A program made the translations under genes and the position numbers. Below, piece after piece: positions 52,459-61,601 of a stretch of 64,000 nt of DNA (the first letter of the stretch is position 1; each line of letters begins with the position of its first letter). Source of the stretch: UBA5336 sp038745855 (GTDB taxonomy: Bacteria > Pseudomonadota > Alphaproteobacteria > Caulobacterales > Hyphomonadaceae); the NCBI GenBank assembly GCA_038745855.1, contig JBCDLC010000001.1, positions 1-64,000 on the forward strand. The letters are read 5' to 3'. Below the pieces are notes generated by a model, which searched no databases, was not told the DNA's origin, and saw only the letters and a program-made list of their open reading frames with translations.

Positions 52459-53382
52459 TCACCGCGGCGGCCACATGATAAGGGACGAGCTGTTCTTCAT
52501 GTGCTCAGCGAAGGCTGGGCGTTTCGCAGCGCTTTTCTTGTCCATCATTGGTATGGAGATGAACACGAACAGGATGACCATCGCCAAAAATCCGACCCCG
52601 GTCCACGCCAGCGAAAATCCGCCCGCTGAAAGCGCAAAAAGGTAAAGGCTCAGCCACATGGCAATTTCGCCGAAGTAATTGGGATGCCTCGACCATGCCC
52701 AGAGGCCTTTTGCCAAAACGGCTTCATTCCCTTTCACGCCCTTCCGGAAGGCCCGCATTTGCTCGTCAGACACCCATTGGATCGTTGTTGCCCCCAGTCC
52801 AACGATGAGCGCTGCCACATCGAAGAGGGGATTGGGATCGTAGTCCCCCACCATCACAGCGTACACCGGGAGCATAGCCAGAAAGACGATTCCTGTCGGT
52901 AGCATGCAGATCCCGAACAGGTTCACCAATTGATAGGCGGCGCCTGAACCTGCTCGCAGGTCCTGATAGCGCCAATCCTCATGCTTGAGGCCGGTCCATC
53001 CCACGCTCCAATTCATGGTCAGCCTTATCGACCAATACAGGAGCACGAGAAGGATCAGTATTTGCCGATAGTCGCCCACGTCCGCGCCGCTGGCCACCCA
53101 CCAATACAATGCCATGGCAGGAGGCGCGACGCTCCAATAGGGATCGTAGAAGCTCGCATTGGAAAACGGCATCCCAAAAAGCCAAATTACGACCGTGGCT
53201 ACGACGTCTGCAGCGAGAACACTGTAAAGAGGACCGAGCGAGTGCGAGAGATGCAGTGTTAAGCCTGCCGCGACCAAGGCAACAGCGTAGGCAGCAATAA
53301 CCAAAGCGAAAGAGATGGAGCGCGAGTAGCGCGCGTTGCGAGAAAGATGAGGGTTCACGGCGGAGCTCTGGCTCGAGTACAA
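52459..53382 (-). CDS. DUF1295 membrane protein, steroid-reductase-like
   Basis: The 307-residue membrane protein has about six helices and the family end YFGEIAMWLSLYLFALSAGG with WAWSRHPN, the conserved site of DUF1295/steroid 5-alpha-reductase-like proteins. The reductase activity is inferred from family, not proven. The longest frame opens with TTG; a GTG at 53358 is an alternative. It diverges from the exporter-like gene across a 320-base spacer. Confidence 0.82.
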   Translation of the reverse strand: MYSSQSSAVNPHLSRNARYSRSISFALVIAAYAVALVAAGLTLHLSHSLGPLYSVLAADVVATVVIWLFGMPFSNASFYDPYWSVAPPAMALYWWVASGADVGDYRQILILLVLLYWSIRLTMNWSVGWTGLKHEDWRYQDLRAGSGAAYQLVNLFGICMLPTGIVFLAMLPVYAVMVGDYDPNPLFDVAALIVGLGATTIQWVSDEQMRAFRKGVKGNEAVLAKGLWAWSRHPNYFGEIAMWLSLYLFALSAGGFSLAWTGVGFLAMVILFVFISIPMMDKKSAAKRPAFAEHMKNSSSLIMWPPR

Positions 53383-53702
53383 TGAAAGGAGGGCCGCTCT
53401 GCTTTGCCCGACAAGTTAAAAAGCGCCAAGCGACATTTGTCTCGGGACAGGCACACCGCCTGCCGATCACAGGAACGGCTCTCGCTTCGGGTACGGCGCT
53501 GAAGAGTTTACGATACAGACGGTTCCGGCGACACGTCGAAGCCAGATCAATGTACGGACACACGCAGCCTCGGCACGACCAGAAACATGAGTGAGCCGGC
53601 GGTTGTGTTGGTAATCCAACCAGCACTTACACGCGTATCAATGTAGCGGGGCCGTCGTTACGAACAATTCTCGGGGGCGCGCGTCCAGAGGATTATGTCA
53701 AC
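53383..53702. other. Spacer between DUF1295 gene and exporter-like operon
   Basis: No gene that I can support. A 70-codon plus-strand frame at 53382-53594 is Arg-rich and lacks a motif or ribosome binding site. AGAGGA at 53687-53692 is a plausible ribosome binding site for the exporter gene. Promoters for the divergent genes should lie here but none is obvious. Confidence 0.6.
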
Positions 53703-55469
53703 ATGCAAGGAATCCAGGATCACACGCCAAACCTGAAAACGTTTTTCGGGTTCATGATGCGGTTTCTCGCCCCAGAGCGAGACTTCTACTCCCTTGTAAT
53801 CATATACGGCATCGGTATCAGCGTTCTGTCGCTCGCCCTCCCGATATCGGTGCAGTTGCTCATAAACACCGTGGCCAACGTGGGGCTCACCGCGCCTCTG
53901 GTAATCCTTTCTGCGACCCTCTTTGGTCTACTGCTTGCGTCGGGATTGCTGAACGCCCTGCGCATTCACCTAATGGAGATCTTCGGACGCCGCTTTTACG
54001 CTCGGATGGTTGCGGACATCACTCTCCGATCAGTCTACGCGCGAAATCCGTTCTTCCAGGACAGCTCGTCCAGCGCTCTTTTCAACCGCTATTTCGATAT
54101 CATCATCATCCAGAAGACGGTGCCGATCCTGCTGATTGGTGGGTTCACGGTCATGCTCCAGACGGCTGTCGGTTTCGTCCTTGTCTCGCTCTATCACCCC
54201 CTCTTTCTCGTCTTTAACGTCGTGGTGATCGGTCTGATTTGGGCCATCTGGTTATTCTGGGGCGGCAGTGCCATCCGCAATGCGATGGTCCTCTCCCAGC
54301 GAAAGCACGAAACGGCCGCGTGGTTGGAACGCCTTGGTGCATCCAACGGCTTCTTCAAAACACGCAGGCGCATCGATTACGCACTCGCGAAATCCGATGA
54401 GATGACGTTTGGTTATATCGACCAGCATCGCCGTCTGTTCCGGCGCCATTTCGCCCAAACGGTTTCCTTCCTCGTCTTGTACGCTGCAGCAAGCGCAGCC
54501 TTGCTTGGATTGGGGGGGTGGCTCGTTATTCAGGGGCAACTGTCGCTCGGACAGCTTGTGGCGGCCGAACTCGTGCTGGCTGTCGCGTTTTTCGGCCTCT
54601 CCCAGTTCGGCATGTACCTCGGATATTTCTACGATATCTGCGCAGCCATCGAGGAGTTGGCGCTGTTCCAGTCGGTCGAACAGGAGAAACCTGTCGCGCT
54701 TGACGAAGATTGGCACGTGTCGGAGCCATCGCTGGCGTTCTTCGGTGTCAAAGGTCGGGGCCGTGAAGGTGAGGCTGTTCTGAAATTTGAACTCCCCGGA
54801 GGCGCCCTTATTCAGGTCGCTGCCACCAATTACGGCATGCAGCGCTTGTTCACGAATTTGCTACGGCGCCATGAAGATCCCAAGGGCGGGTATATCCTCC
54901 TTGGCGGCGCAGATCTCATTGAGCGTCCTGTCCACGAGCTCCGTCGGGAGATCTTTTCCCTCGATCGCTCGGCAATCATCGAGATGACAATCCGGGAATA
55001 CCTCAAGATCAGCGGCGAGAACGTGTCGCCCGAAGAAATCATGTCGGCGATCAACCTAGTTGGGCTCGGCGGTGTGATCGCCCAGCTCGATGATGGCCTG
55101 GACACGCCCCTTGCGAGTACCGGTTGGCCCCTCTCCACGCCGGAAGTGATGCAGCTCAAACTGGCAGGCGCGGTGATCGCCCGTCCCAAAATCGTCATGC
55201 TCGGCCAGCTTTTTGACCTGGTTGATCCAGATGCATTCTCAGCGGCACTGGGCGAACTTCGGCGCGATCCGATGACCACCGTTATCTACTTTTCCGACCG
55301 GCGGACGGACTTCGGCTGCGATGGCTACCTGTTCCTGGGAGAGCAAGAGCAGGTTGTCTTCGACACCTACGAGGCCCTCGCCAAGAAGGCCTACGAACAT
55401 GACGAGAAGGTCGCCAAGCTGCCGGTTTTGATAAAGTCAGACGCTGGTGCACGGCGAAGTGAGGCGTAG
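53703..55469 (+). CDS. ABC exporter-like protein with degenerate ATPase domain
   Basis: The 588-residue protein has an ABC-exporter membrane domain (about 1-330, six helices, LGLGGWLVIQGQLSLGQLVAAELVLA). An ABC-shaped domain follows (about 345-575). Walker A is replaced by VAATNYGMQRLF, the signature LSGGQ by LSTPEV, Walker B by KIVMLGQLFDLVDP and the switch His region by IYFSDRRTDF. The Q-loop region EIFSLDRSAIIEMTIREYL still fits. So it probably does not hydrolyse ATP alone. The HlyD-like and TolC-like genes follow directly, as in type I secretion. A partner ATPase or structural role is inferred. Confidence 0.85.
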   Translation: MQGIQDHTPNLKTFFGFMMRFLAPERDFYSLVIIYGIGISVLSLALPISVQLLINTVANVGLTAPLVILSATLFGLLLASGLLNALRIHLMEIFGRRFYARMVADITLRSVYARNPFFQDSSSSALFNRYFDIIIIQKTVPILLIGGFTVMLQTAVGFVLVSLYHPLFLVFNVVVIGLIWAIWLFWGGSAIRNAMVLSQRKHETAAWLERLGASNGFFKTRRRIDYALAKSDEMTFGYIDQHRRLFRRHFAQTVSFLVLYAAASAALLGLGGWLVIQGQLSLGQLVAAELVLAVAFFGLSQFGMYLGYFYDICAAIEELALFQSVEQEKPVALDEDWHVSEPSLAFFGVKGRGREGEAVLKFELPGGALIQVAATNYGMQRLFTNLLRRHEDPKGGYILLGGADLIERPVHELRREIFSLDRSAIIEMTIREYLKISGENVSPEEIMSAINLVGLGGVIAQLDDGLDTPLASTGWPLSTPEVMQLKLAGAVIARPKIVMLGQLFDLVDPDAFSAALGELRRDPMTTVIYFSDRRTDFGCDGYLFLGEQEQVVFDTYEALAKKAYEHDEKVAKLPVLIKSDAGARRSEA

Positions 55470-55471
55470 AG

Positions 55472-56509
55472 ATGCAGAGCTTCGATCAACATTCCAACGC
55501 GTTCAAAACGCTCAGCAGCATCCGTATGCCGAAGGTCATAACGTCGATCGCGGCGCTTTTGATCCTTGTTGTTGGGGCAGCAGCCCTTTTCGTGAGTTTG
55601 GTGCCATGGGTACAGACCGCATCCGGTATCGGCGTTGTCACTGCGCTTAATCCTGACGACAGGGATCAAGACATCAATGCGCTCGTTTCCGGCCGCATTG
55701 ATGAATGGTTTGTGCGTGACGGCAGTGCGGTCAAACGTGGCGATCCAATCGTCAAGCTTTCCGACAACGACCCTCAATTGCTTGATCGCCTAAAAGCAGA
55801 ACGCAGTCAGGTCGAATTGCAACTGGAAGCGGCCCAAAGCGCACTTGTAACAGCGCAAAGGGACAACCGGCGCATGACATCGCTACTAGCAGATGGGCTA
55901 GTCTCTCAACGCGATACGGAACAAGCGAGCCTCAAGGTTGACGATTTCCGCGGCCGAATTGCGGAATTGAATGCGCAGCTCAACCGGCTCGATGTCGGTT
56001 TGTCACGCCAATCAGAACAGATTGTCAGGGCACCTCGCGACGGGTTTATCCTTAGCGTCAATGCTGGCGACACTTCAACCTATGTCTCGACAGGCCAAAC
56101 ACTCGCCCGCTTCGTGCCGGACTCTCCTGAACGCGTCCTTCAGATAAATATCAATGGCCGCGATATCGCGCTGATCCAGCCCGGAGCAGAAGCACGGATC
56201 GAGTTCGAGGGCTGGCCAGCGGTCCAGTTCAGCGGATGGCCATCGGTGGCCGTCGGTACGTTCTCTGGAAAAGTGGTCGCTGTCGATCCATCTGCCCAAC
56301 CCGATGGTCGCTTCCGCGTCATCATCGCCGAGGACCCAGACGCAGAGATACCCTGGCCAGAAGAGCGCTTCGTTCGTTTTGGCGCCGGGGCACGGGCCTG
56401 GATACTGCTGGAGACCGTTCCACTGGGATATGAACTGTGGCGGCAGATGAACGCTTTCCCTCCAACGCTTCCGGCAAACACAGCATCAACACGTTCTGAG
56501 CAGGGCTGA
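55472..56509 (+). CDS. HlyD-type periplasmic adaptor (membrane fusion protein)
   Basis: The 345-residue protein has one N-terminal membrane helix (about 24-48), a biotinyl-lipoyl-like part (NALVSGRIDEWFVRDGSAVKRGDPIVKLSDNDPQ), a long coiled coil (about 105-175) and a beta-barrel end. It bridges the inner-membrane exporter and the outer-membrane channel. Start lies two bases after the exporter stop. Confidence 0.9.
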   Translation: MQSFDQHSNAFKTLSSIRMPKVITSIAALLILVVGAAALFVSLVPWVQTASGIGVVTALNPDDRDQDINALVSGRIDEWFVRDGSAVKRGDPIVKLSDNDPQLLDRLKAERSQVELQLEAAQSALVTAQRDNRRMTSLLADGLVSQRDTEQASLKVDDFRGRIAELNAQLNRLDVGLSRQSEQIVRAPRDGFILSVNAGDTSTYVSTGQTLARFVPDSPERVLQININGRDIALIQPGAEARIEFEGWPAVQFSGWPSVAVGTFSGKVVAVDPSAQPDGRFRVIIAEDPDAEIPWPEERFVRFGAGARAWILLETVPLGYELWRQMNAFPPTLPANTASTRSEQG

Positions 56510-56514
56510 TACCC

Positions 56515-58077
56515 TTGACCCCACGCCCTAAGACTCGGGCTCTGATCCTGACACTGGCAGGTGCATGCTCCATTGTGGAGGGCACCTCTGCACAGTTGTC
56601 GGATAGCCCCCCTATCTCGGCCGCAAACCTTGATTTGCTCTCGCCATCGCCTGCCCAAGAGCTTGCGAACACCGACGTCAGCGGTGGCAGCGCGGATACC
56701 ATTATTACCCAAGGTGCTCTACTCGAATCTGCGCGAACACGTTACCCGGAGATCCTCGCGCTACTCGCAGAAAGATCCGCGGCGTCCGGTAAGCGTCAAG
56801 CCGCCCTCGGGGCATTCGACCTCTTTCTCGAAAGCGAAGCCGAAGGGTGGCTCACCGGGTTTTACCAGGGCACGTCCTACGCCAGCGTCGGTGTCTCGCA
56901 ACGGCTCCGCAACACCGGGGGTACGATCTATGGCGGCTATCGGGTCTCCGAGGGTGATTTTCCTGTCTATGACGACCTCAACTTCACCAACACATTCGGT
57001 GAGTTGAAGATTGGAGCGGTGTTCGCCCTCATGCGTGACCGGTTGATCGATGCCGACCGTTTCGCCGTGACCGACCTTGCGCTTGCCGAGCAACAAGCGG
57101 CAACGGAGATCTTCCTTGTCGAACTCGGCGTCCAACGTGCTGCGTTGAACGCCTACTGGAGGTGGACGGCCAGTGGCGAAGTTGTTGAAGTCTACCGGGA
57201 CCTGCTTGAAACAGCGCTTGCCCGGCAGTCGGCCTTCGAGCGTCAGTTCGAGGCCGGCGCCATCGCAGAAATAGCCCTTGTCGAGAACGAACGTGTCATC
57301 ATGAACCGCGAGGCGCAGCTTGCAAGCGCAGAGCGGGATCTGGCCATTGCATCGAATGATCTTGCGCTTTTCTGGCGCGATGAAGAGGGTCTGATGCGTG
57401 CGCCTCGGCCCGACCAACGCCCTCTCGCCCGGGAGCTGAACGCGGAAGACTACACCATTGTCTTTTCCCCTGCTGATGCGAGCGTCCTGGGCGATTCACG
57501 TCCCGATCTCCAGTTTCTGAGCCTCGGTATCCAGCGCGCGCGGCGCGAAGTCGCCTTTCGAACCAATGACCTGAGACCCAAACTCGATCTCAATGTCGAA
57601 TTGTCTCGGGACTTCGGGGAGATCGCAGAAGGGGGTGTTTCGCGGGACTCGACCGATCTGGTTGCCGGTTTCAAGTTCTCCGTCCCCCTTGGACAGAATA
57701 AAGCGCGCGGAGCGTTAAGCGCCGCCCGAGCGGAACTGAGGGCAGAACAACTCCGCCGAAGACTTGCCAGCGAGGAAGTGGAACTGGAAGTTCGAAATAT
57801 CCTCGCCCGGCTCTCCACCGCCTTCAGATTGTACATTATTTCCGGCGACGAAGTGGACCTCGCCGCCCGTATGACGCGCTCCGAGCGGAGGCTCTTCGAG
57901 AACGGGGCCAGCGACCTATTCCGCATCATCTTTCGCGAGGAAGACGAAGCCCGCGCCCGTGTGAACTTCATTCTTACACGGCGCGATGCACTGATCGCTA
58001 AGGCTGATTACGACGCGGCCACCGTGAATCTCTCGGCCTTTGGTCTCGGGTCCACATCCTTACCGGAAACGCCCTGA
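56515..58077 (+). CDS. TolC-family outer-membrane channel
   Basis: The 520-residue protein has an N-terminal signal peptide (about 8-26, ending TSAQ) and the two-repeat alpha-helical barrel plan of TolC, with RREVAFRTNDLRPKLDLNVELSRDFG and NKARGALSAARAELRAEQLRRRLASEEVELEV. A TTG five bases after the HlyD-like stop is the only fitting start. It completes a three-part export line with the two genes before it. Confidence 0.88.
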   Translation: MTPRPKTRALILTLAGACSIVEGTSAQLSDSPPISAANLDLLSPSPAQELANTDVSGGSADTIITQGALLESARTRYPEILALLAERSAASGKRQAALGAFDLFLESEAEGWLTGFYQGTSYASVGVSQRLRNTGGTIYGGYRVSEGDFPVYDDLNFTNTFGELKIGAVFALMRDRLIDADRFAVTDLALAEQQAATEIFLVELGVQRAALNAYWRWTASGEVVEVYRDLLETALARQSAFERQFEAGAIAEIALVENERVIMNREAQLASAERDLAIASNDLALFWRDEEGLMRAPRPDQRPLARELNAEDYTIVFSPADASVLGDSRPDLQFLSLGIQRARREVAFRTNDLRPKLDLNVELSRDFGEIAEGGVSRDSTDLVAGFKFSVPLGQNKARGALSAARAELRAEQLRRRLASEEVELEVRNILARLSTAFRLYIISGDEVDLAARMTRSERRLFENGASDLFRIIFREEDEARARVNFILTRRDALIAKADYDAATVNLSAFGLGSTSLPETP

Positions 58078-58087
58078 TACGAACCGC

Positions 58088-59224
58088 TTACGTGACCACC
58101 GCGCCAAACCAGCTTTGGATGATCGACCACGTGCTCTTTGAGCCGTCCATCGCGCGCTCGGTGGCTTTGGCAGCGCTTGCCTTAAGACCGCCGCAGCGTT
58201 TGAGCAAATCGCTGACCACACCGCTACTCTCCCGCCTCACGCGCTCTAGTGCTTCGGCTGAGATGGTTCTGGCCCGCGCCGGCGTCCACGCTTCGAAACT
58301 TCGGCAACGGCGCTTGGCCAGATAGCCAAGTTTGAGGGTCATGGTCGCATTTACCGCACCATCCATAACGGGTCCTGCCACCAATCCTCCCATTCGGCCC
58401 AATATACCGCCGATGACATCGCCAGTGATATCGGTGACGTCTTCAAGGGCACGACTTACGACCACGATCGCGGCCACGTCCCGCAAGATCATCAAGCTCC
58501 CTCGGAGATGCGGTCGCCCGAAATACATCCGCGCCACTCGGCTCACCAGGTTTGCGTTTCGCCATAGAACAATGAACGCATCCACGGTGCCATTCATCGA
58601 CACAGCCGTCGCAACGCCAACGGCCACGGCTTCTGCGCGTATGACCTGGTCGACTTTCGCATCGATGGCGGCTAGTCGCGCTTCAATCTGAGCTGTCTCG
58701 AAGGCCTGAATATCAGCGACAAGCTTACGACGCGCCAGCGGGTCTTCCGCCTGGCAGCGCTTCAGAAGGTCCCGTCCTTCCTCAAGCGCTGCGTCGAAGG
58801 ATTTCGTGTCTGCTGAGAGTTTTGGGTTCCGCTTGAGCGCTGCGAGATACTTCAAATCATAAGTAAGGCGTGCGTGCAGTGCCTTACCGTCGGGATTGGT
58901 GAGATCAATGGGCTGCTTGGGCGGCTGTGCCATCACGGGGGTGTTGAAAAACCCGGCAAGCGGTCGACCCACAAACCAGCCCAGCGCGACAGTGAGCGCG
59001 ATGACAAACCCCCATCCAGCCCATGGATGGATGTCCGCAAAAAGCTTGAAGAACAGGTACCCTTGCCCGACAACCATGAGAAAACCGAGACCGACGAGCC
59101 CCGCAAAAACCCATTTCAGCGTGCGCCAAGCGACCGCCCATTGCTCGGCCAATTCCCAGGACTGTCCTTTTGTCTCCGATCGCGGACCTACGTCCGCAAT
59201 TTCAGTCGAAACGTCAGACGGCAT
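58088..59224 (-). CDS. DUF697-domain membrane protein
   Basis: The 378-residue protein has two N-terminal helices (about 37-57 and 67-85) and a DUF697/YcjF-like part (about 205-310, with AVSMNGTVDAFIVLWRNANLVSRVARMYFGRPHLRG). ATG 59224 has GGAGAG at good spacing; an upstream TTG would add nine residues. The family is of unknown function and often linked to stress or small GTPase-like partners. It converges with the TolC-like gene. Confidence 0.8.
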   Translation of the reverse strand: MPSDVSTEIADVGPRSETKGQSWELAEQWAVAWRTLKWVFAGLVGLGFLMVVGQGYLFFKLFADIHPWAGWGFVIALTVALGWFVGRPLAGFFNTPVMAQPPKQPIDLTNPDGKALHARLTYDLKYLAALKRNPKLSADTKSFDAALEEGRDLLKRCQAEDPLARRKLVADIQAFETAQIEARLAAIDAKVDQVIRAEAVAVGVATAVSMNGTVDAFIVLWRNANLVSRVARMYFGRPHLRGSLMILRDVAAIVVVSRALEDVTDITGDVIGGILGRMGGLVAGPVMDGAVNATMTLKLGYLAKRRCRSFEAWTPARARTISAEALERVRRESSGVVSDLLKRCGGLKASAAKATERAMDGSKSTWSIIQSWFGAVVT

Positions 59225-59336
59225 ACTCGTCTCTCCGGCATCAAGGTCCAAAGAAGACTACAGTAGAAACAGAGCCGTGACAGGCGTATCCCGCAGAAAC
59301 TGCAGAAGCCTCACCGAACGCGGGGCGCTGCGGCCA

Positions 59337-60956
59337 TCACTCCGTGCGGCAGAGGTAGCGCGACCGATGCACATCCACGACATTGTCCTCCCAACCCGAC
59401 AGGGAGGGATCGACCAGATTCTGATTCACCAGAAACCACATGGGCGATAGCGGATACTCCTGCAGCATTTCTGCCTCGGCGTCCGCCAGTATTTCCGCCC
59501 GAGCCTCGAGATCCAGTTCAAGGTTGGACGCCGCGATTTTGGCGTCATACTGGGCGTTGGCATAACTGCCATAGTTTAGCTGGCCGGTATCGCTGTCGAG
59601 CAGATAGAGAAAATTGTGCGGATCATTGAAGTCGGCGACCCAACCGGCATCCGAAACCTCGAAGTCTCCCGTCCGTAGCCGTGAATAAAGGACCTTCGTG
59701 TCCTGTTGCTCCAAGGTCGGGCGAACCCAATCGCCTATGTCCTGCCAATTCGCCTGCGCGACGGGTGGCGGCTTCGGATTATCACCGGTGTTGCGGTAGA
59801 TGTAGGTGAACTCAAGCGGGTTCTCTGGTCCAAAGCCCGCAGCCTCCAGCAGCTCACGCGCTTTCTCTATGCGCGCTTCGCGGGGCAACAACGCCCATTC
59901 ATAGGTGAATTGCTCTTCCGGATCGACGTAATTGTCGATGCCCGGCGGCACAAAGCTGTAGGCCGGGATGAAACCGGGCGTGAGAACATTCTCCGTCATG
60001 AACTCCCTATCCAGCACCATGGTCAGAGCCTGGCGAACCCGAACATCGTCGAAGGGCGGAATGTCGGCGTTGAAGACCCAGTAGGTCACTGTCAGTGAAG
60101 GATCCGTACGCACCCAGCCGGGCAAACGCTCGTCGAGCTGTGCCTTGCGCGGGCCGTCAAACGCGTTGTTGATATCGAGTGTGCCCGCCTCGATCCGCCG
60201 CTCAACGGCGCCATGGTCGGCGATCGGAAAATACGCGACCGTGTCAAAACAGAGGTTCTCCGATCCGCCATGCCAGGCGTCATTCTTGGTGGATACAAGC
60301 TGGGCACCAATCGTCCACTCCTGCAGCTTATAGGGCCCATTCACCTGGATGTTCTCAGGCCGAATCCACCCGTCGCCGTATTCTTCCACGACATGCTTCG
60401 GCACTGGAAACGATGAGTAGTGGGTCAGCAGCCCTGGCAGGTAAGGTGCCGGATACTCGAGGGTAATCTCCAAGGTTTTTGCATCAATGGAACGGACGCC
60501 CATCTCCTCAGGTGGCAAGGTGCCGCTGTTCACCGCCTTGGCGTTTTTGATCAACCATAGGAGCGAAGCGTACTGGGCAGCCGTCTCAGGGTTCTGCAGC
60601 CGCTGAAAGGAGAAGACAAAATCGTCAGCTGTGACCGGCACGCCGTCTGACCACGTCGCATCACGCAACGTGAAGGTGTAGACCGTCTGTGTTTCATCAA
60701 TGTCGACGCTTTCCGCCATGCCGGGCACGGGGCGTCCACCCGCATCCTGAATGTACAGCCCTTCCAACATGTCGCCGATGACGATGTTTTCCCATTGCGC
60801 CGACGACTTGTGGGGATCAAGCGTATCGGGATTGGCACTGATGCCTCGGCGGAGCAACTCGCCATAGGCGCTTGTATCATCCCCACCGCCGCACGCTGCC
60901 AGCATCGCTGCCAAGCTTGAAATGGCCAGTGCATTCAGAGTTCGCATCAAGGTCAT
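59337..60956 (-). CDS. OppA-like peptide-binding lipoprotein
   Basis: The 539-residue protein has a lipoprotein signal with lipobox LAAC (Cys22) after MTLMRTLNALAISSLAAM. The body is a class-C (OppA/DppA) binding protein: NPDTLDPHKSSAQWENIVIGDMLEGLY, YTFTLRDATWSDGVPVTADDFVFSFQRL, and DVRVRQALTMVLDREFMTENVL. ATG 60956 has TGGAGC before it. Such proteins deliver oligopeptides to an ABC importer, but no permease or ATPase genes adjoin it here. Confidence 0.92.
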   Translation of the reverse strand: MTLMRTLNALAISSLAAMLAACGGGDDTSAYGELLRRGISANPDTLDPHKSSAQWENIVIGDMLEGLYIQDAGGRPVPGMAESVDIDETQTVYTFTLRDATWSDGVPVTADDFVFSFQRLQNPETAAQYASLLWLIKNAKAVNSGTLPPEEMGVRSIDAKTLEITLEYPAPYLPGLLTHYSSFPVPKHVVEEYGDGWIRPENIQVNGPYKLQEWTIGAQLVSTKNDAWHGGSENLCFDTVAYFPIADHGAVERRIEAGTLDINNAFDGPRKAQLDERLPGWVRTDPSLTVTYWVFNADIPPFDDVRVRQALTMVLDREFMTENVLTPGFIPAYSFVPPGIDNYVDPEEQFTYEWALLPREARIEKARELLEAAGFGPENPLEFTYIYRNTGDNPKPPPVAQANWQDIGDWVRPTLEQQDTKVLYSRLRTGDFEVSDAGWVADFNDPHNFLYLLDSDTGQLNYGSYANAQYDAKIAASNLELDLEARAEILADAEAEMLQEYPLSPMWFLVNQNLVDPSLSGWEDNVVDVHRSRYLCRTE

Positions 60957-61058
60957 GGGTGCTCCACGCAAGAGGGGCATTGGCATGTCATCACTGGCCA
61001 ACACGGCGGTTAATGCCTAGCCTGCCTTATCGGATGAAGAAAGATCCATGAGCGCTCC

Positions 61059-61583
61059 ATGAACACTCTCGCCCCCTGCATGGCCATTATCAGCGCAGTC
61101 GCGCTCTGTGCATCACCATCGATCGCACAATCGGCCACGGACGCCCTCTATGCCTGCGCTGAGAAATCCAATGCAGCCGAACGGCTTGAGTGTTATGACA
61201 ACGCGGTTGCAAACCTTCGCTCTGCTGAAAACAGCGGCGATGTCGTGACCTTCACGACCGAAGAAATAGCGGAAGACCAGACCAGAAACTTCGGCCGAGC
61301 CGAGAGCGCCATTGAGCGAAAAGTCGCCGCGGTCAGTGCCGTAGTCCCTGAAGACGGGCCTGATGAGGTCACAGCCGGGATCATCAGCATCGAAACGACG
61401 CGCGACGGCAAGCTCCTCGTGAGCCTCAACAACGGCCAGATCTGGCGGCAGACCGACAGCACCCGCGTCACCGTGTCAAAAAAGTCCCCACCCGCCGAAG
61501 CAACCGTCAAGAAAGCGGCCCTTGGTAGCTTCAGGATAAAACTCGGCCGCGCCCGTGCATTCCGCGCGAAACGCGTGGACTAA
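61059..61583 (+). CDS. Secreted protein of unknown function
   Basis: The 174-residue protein has a signal peptide (about 1-24, ending SIAQ), a Cys-containing segment LYACAEKSNAAERLECYDNAV and a C-terminal beta part (DGKLLVSLNNGQIWRQTDSTRVTV) with a basic tail. The ACA-ERL-CYD pattern recurs in small periplasmic proteins of proteobacteria. It diverges from the OppA-like gene. I assign no function. Confidence 0.75.
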   Translation: MNTLAPCMAIISAVALCASPSIAQSATDALYACAEKSNAAERLECYDNAVANLRSAENSGDVVTFTTEEIAEDQTRNFGRAESAIERKVAAVSAVVPEDGPDEVTAGIISIETTRDGKLLVSLNNGQIWRQTDSTRVTVSKKSPPAEATVKKAALGSFRIKLGRARAFRAKRVD

Positions 61584-61601
61584 GCGGTCCAACCCAAAGC
61601 T

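Noticed and set aside
53382..53594. A 70-codon plus-strand gene between the DUF1295 and exporter genes
   Set aside because: Arg-rich low-information peptide with no ribosome binding site or motif; most likely a chance open frame.
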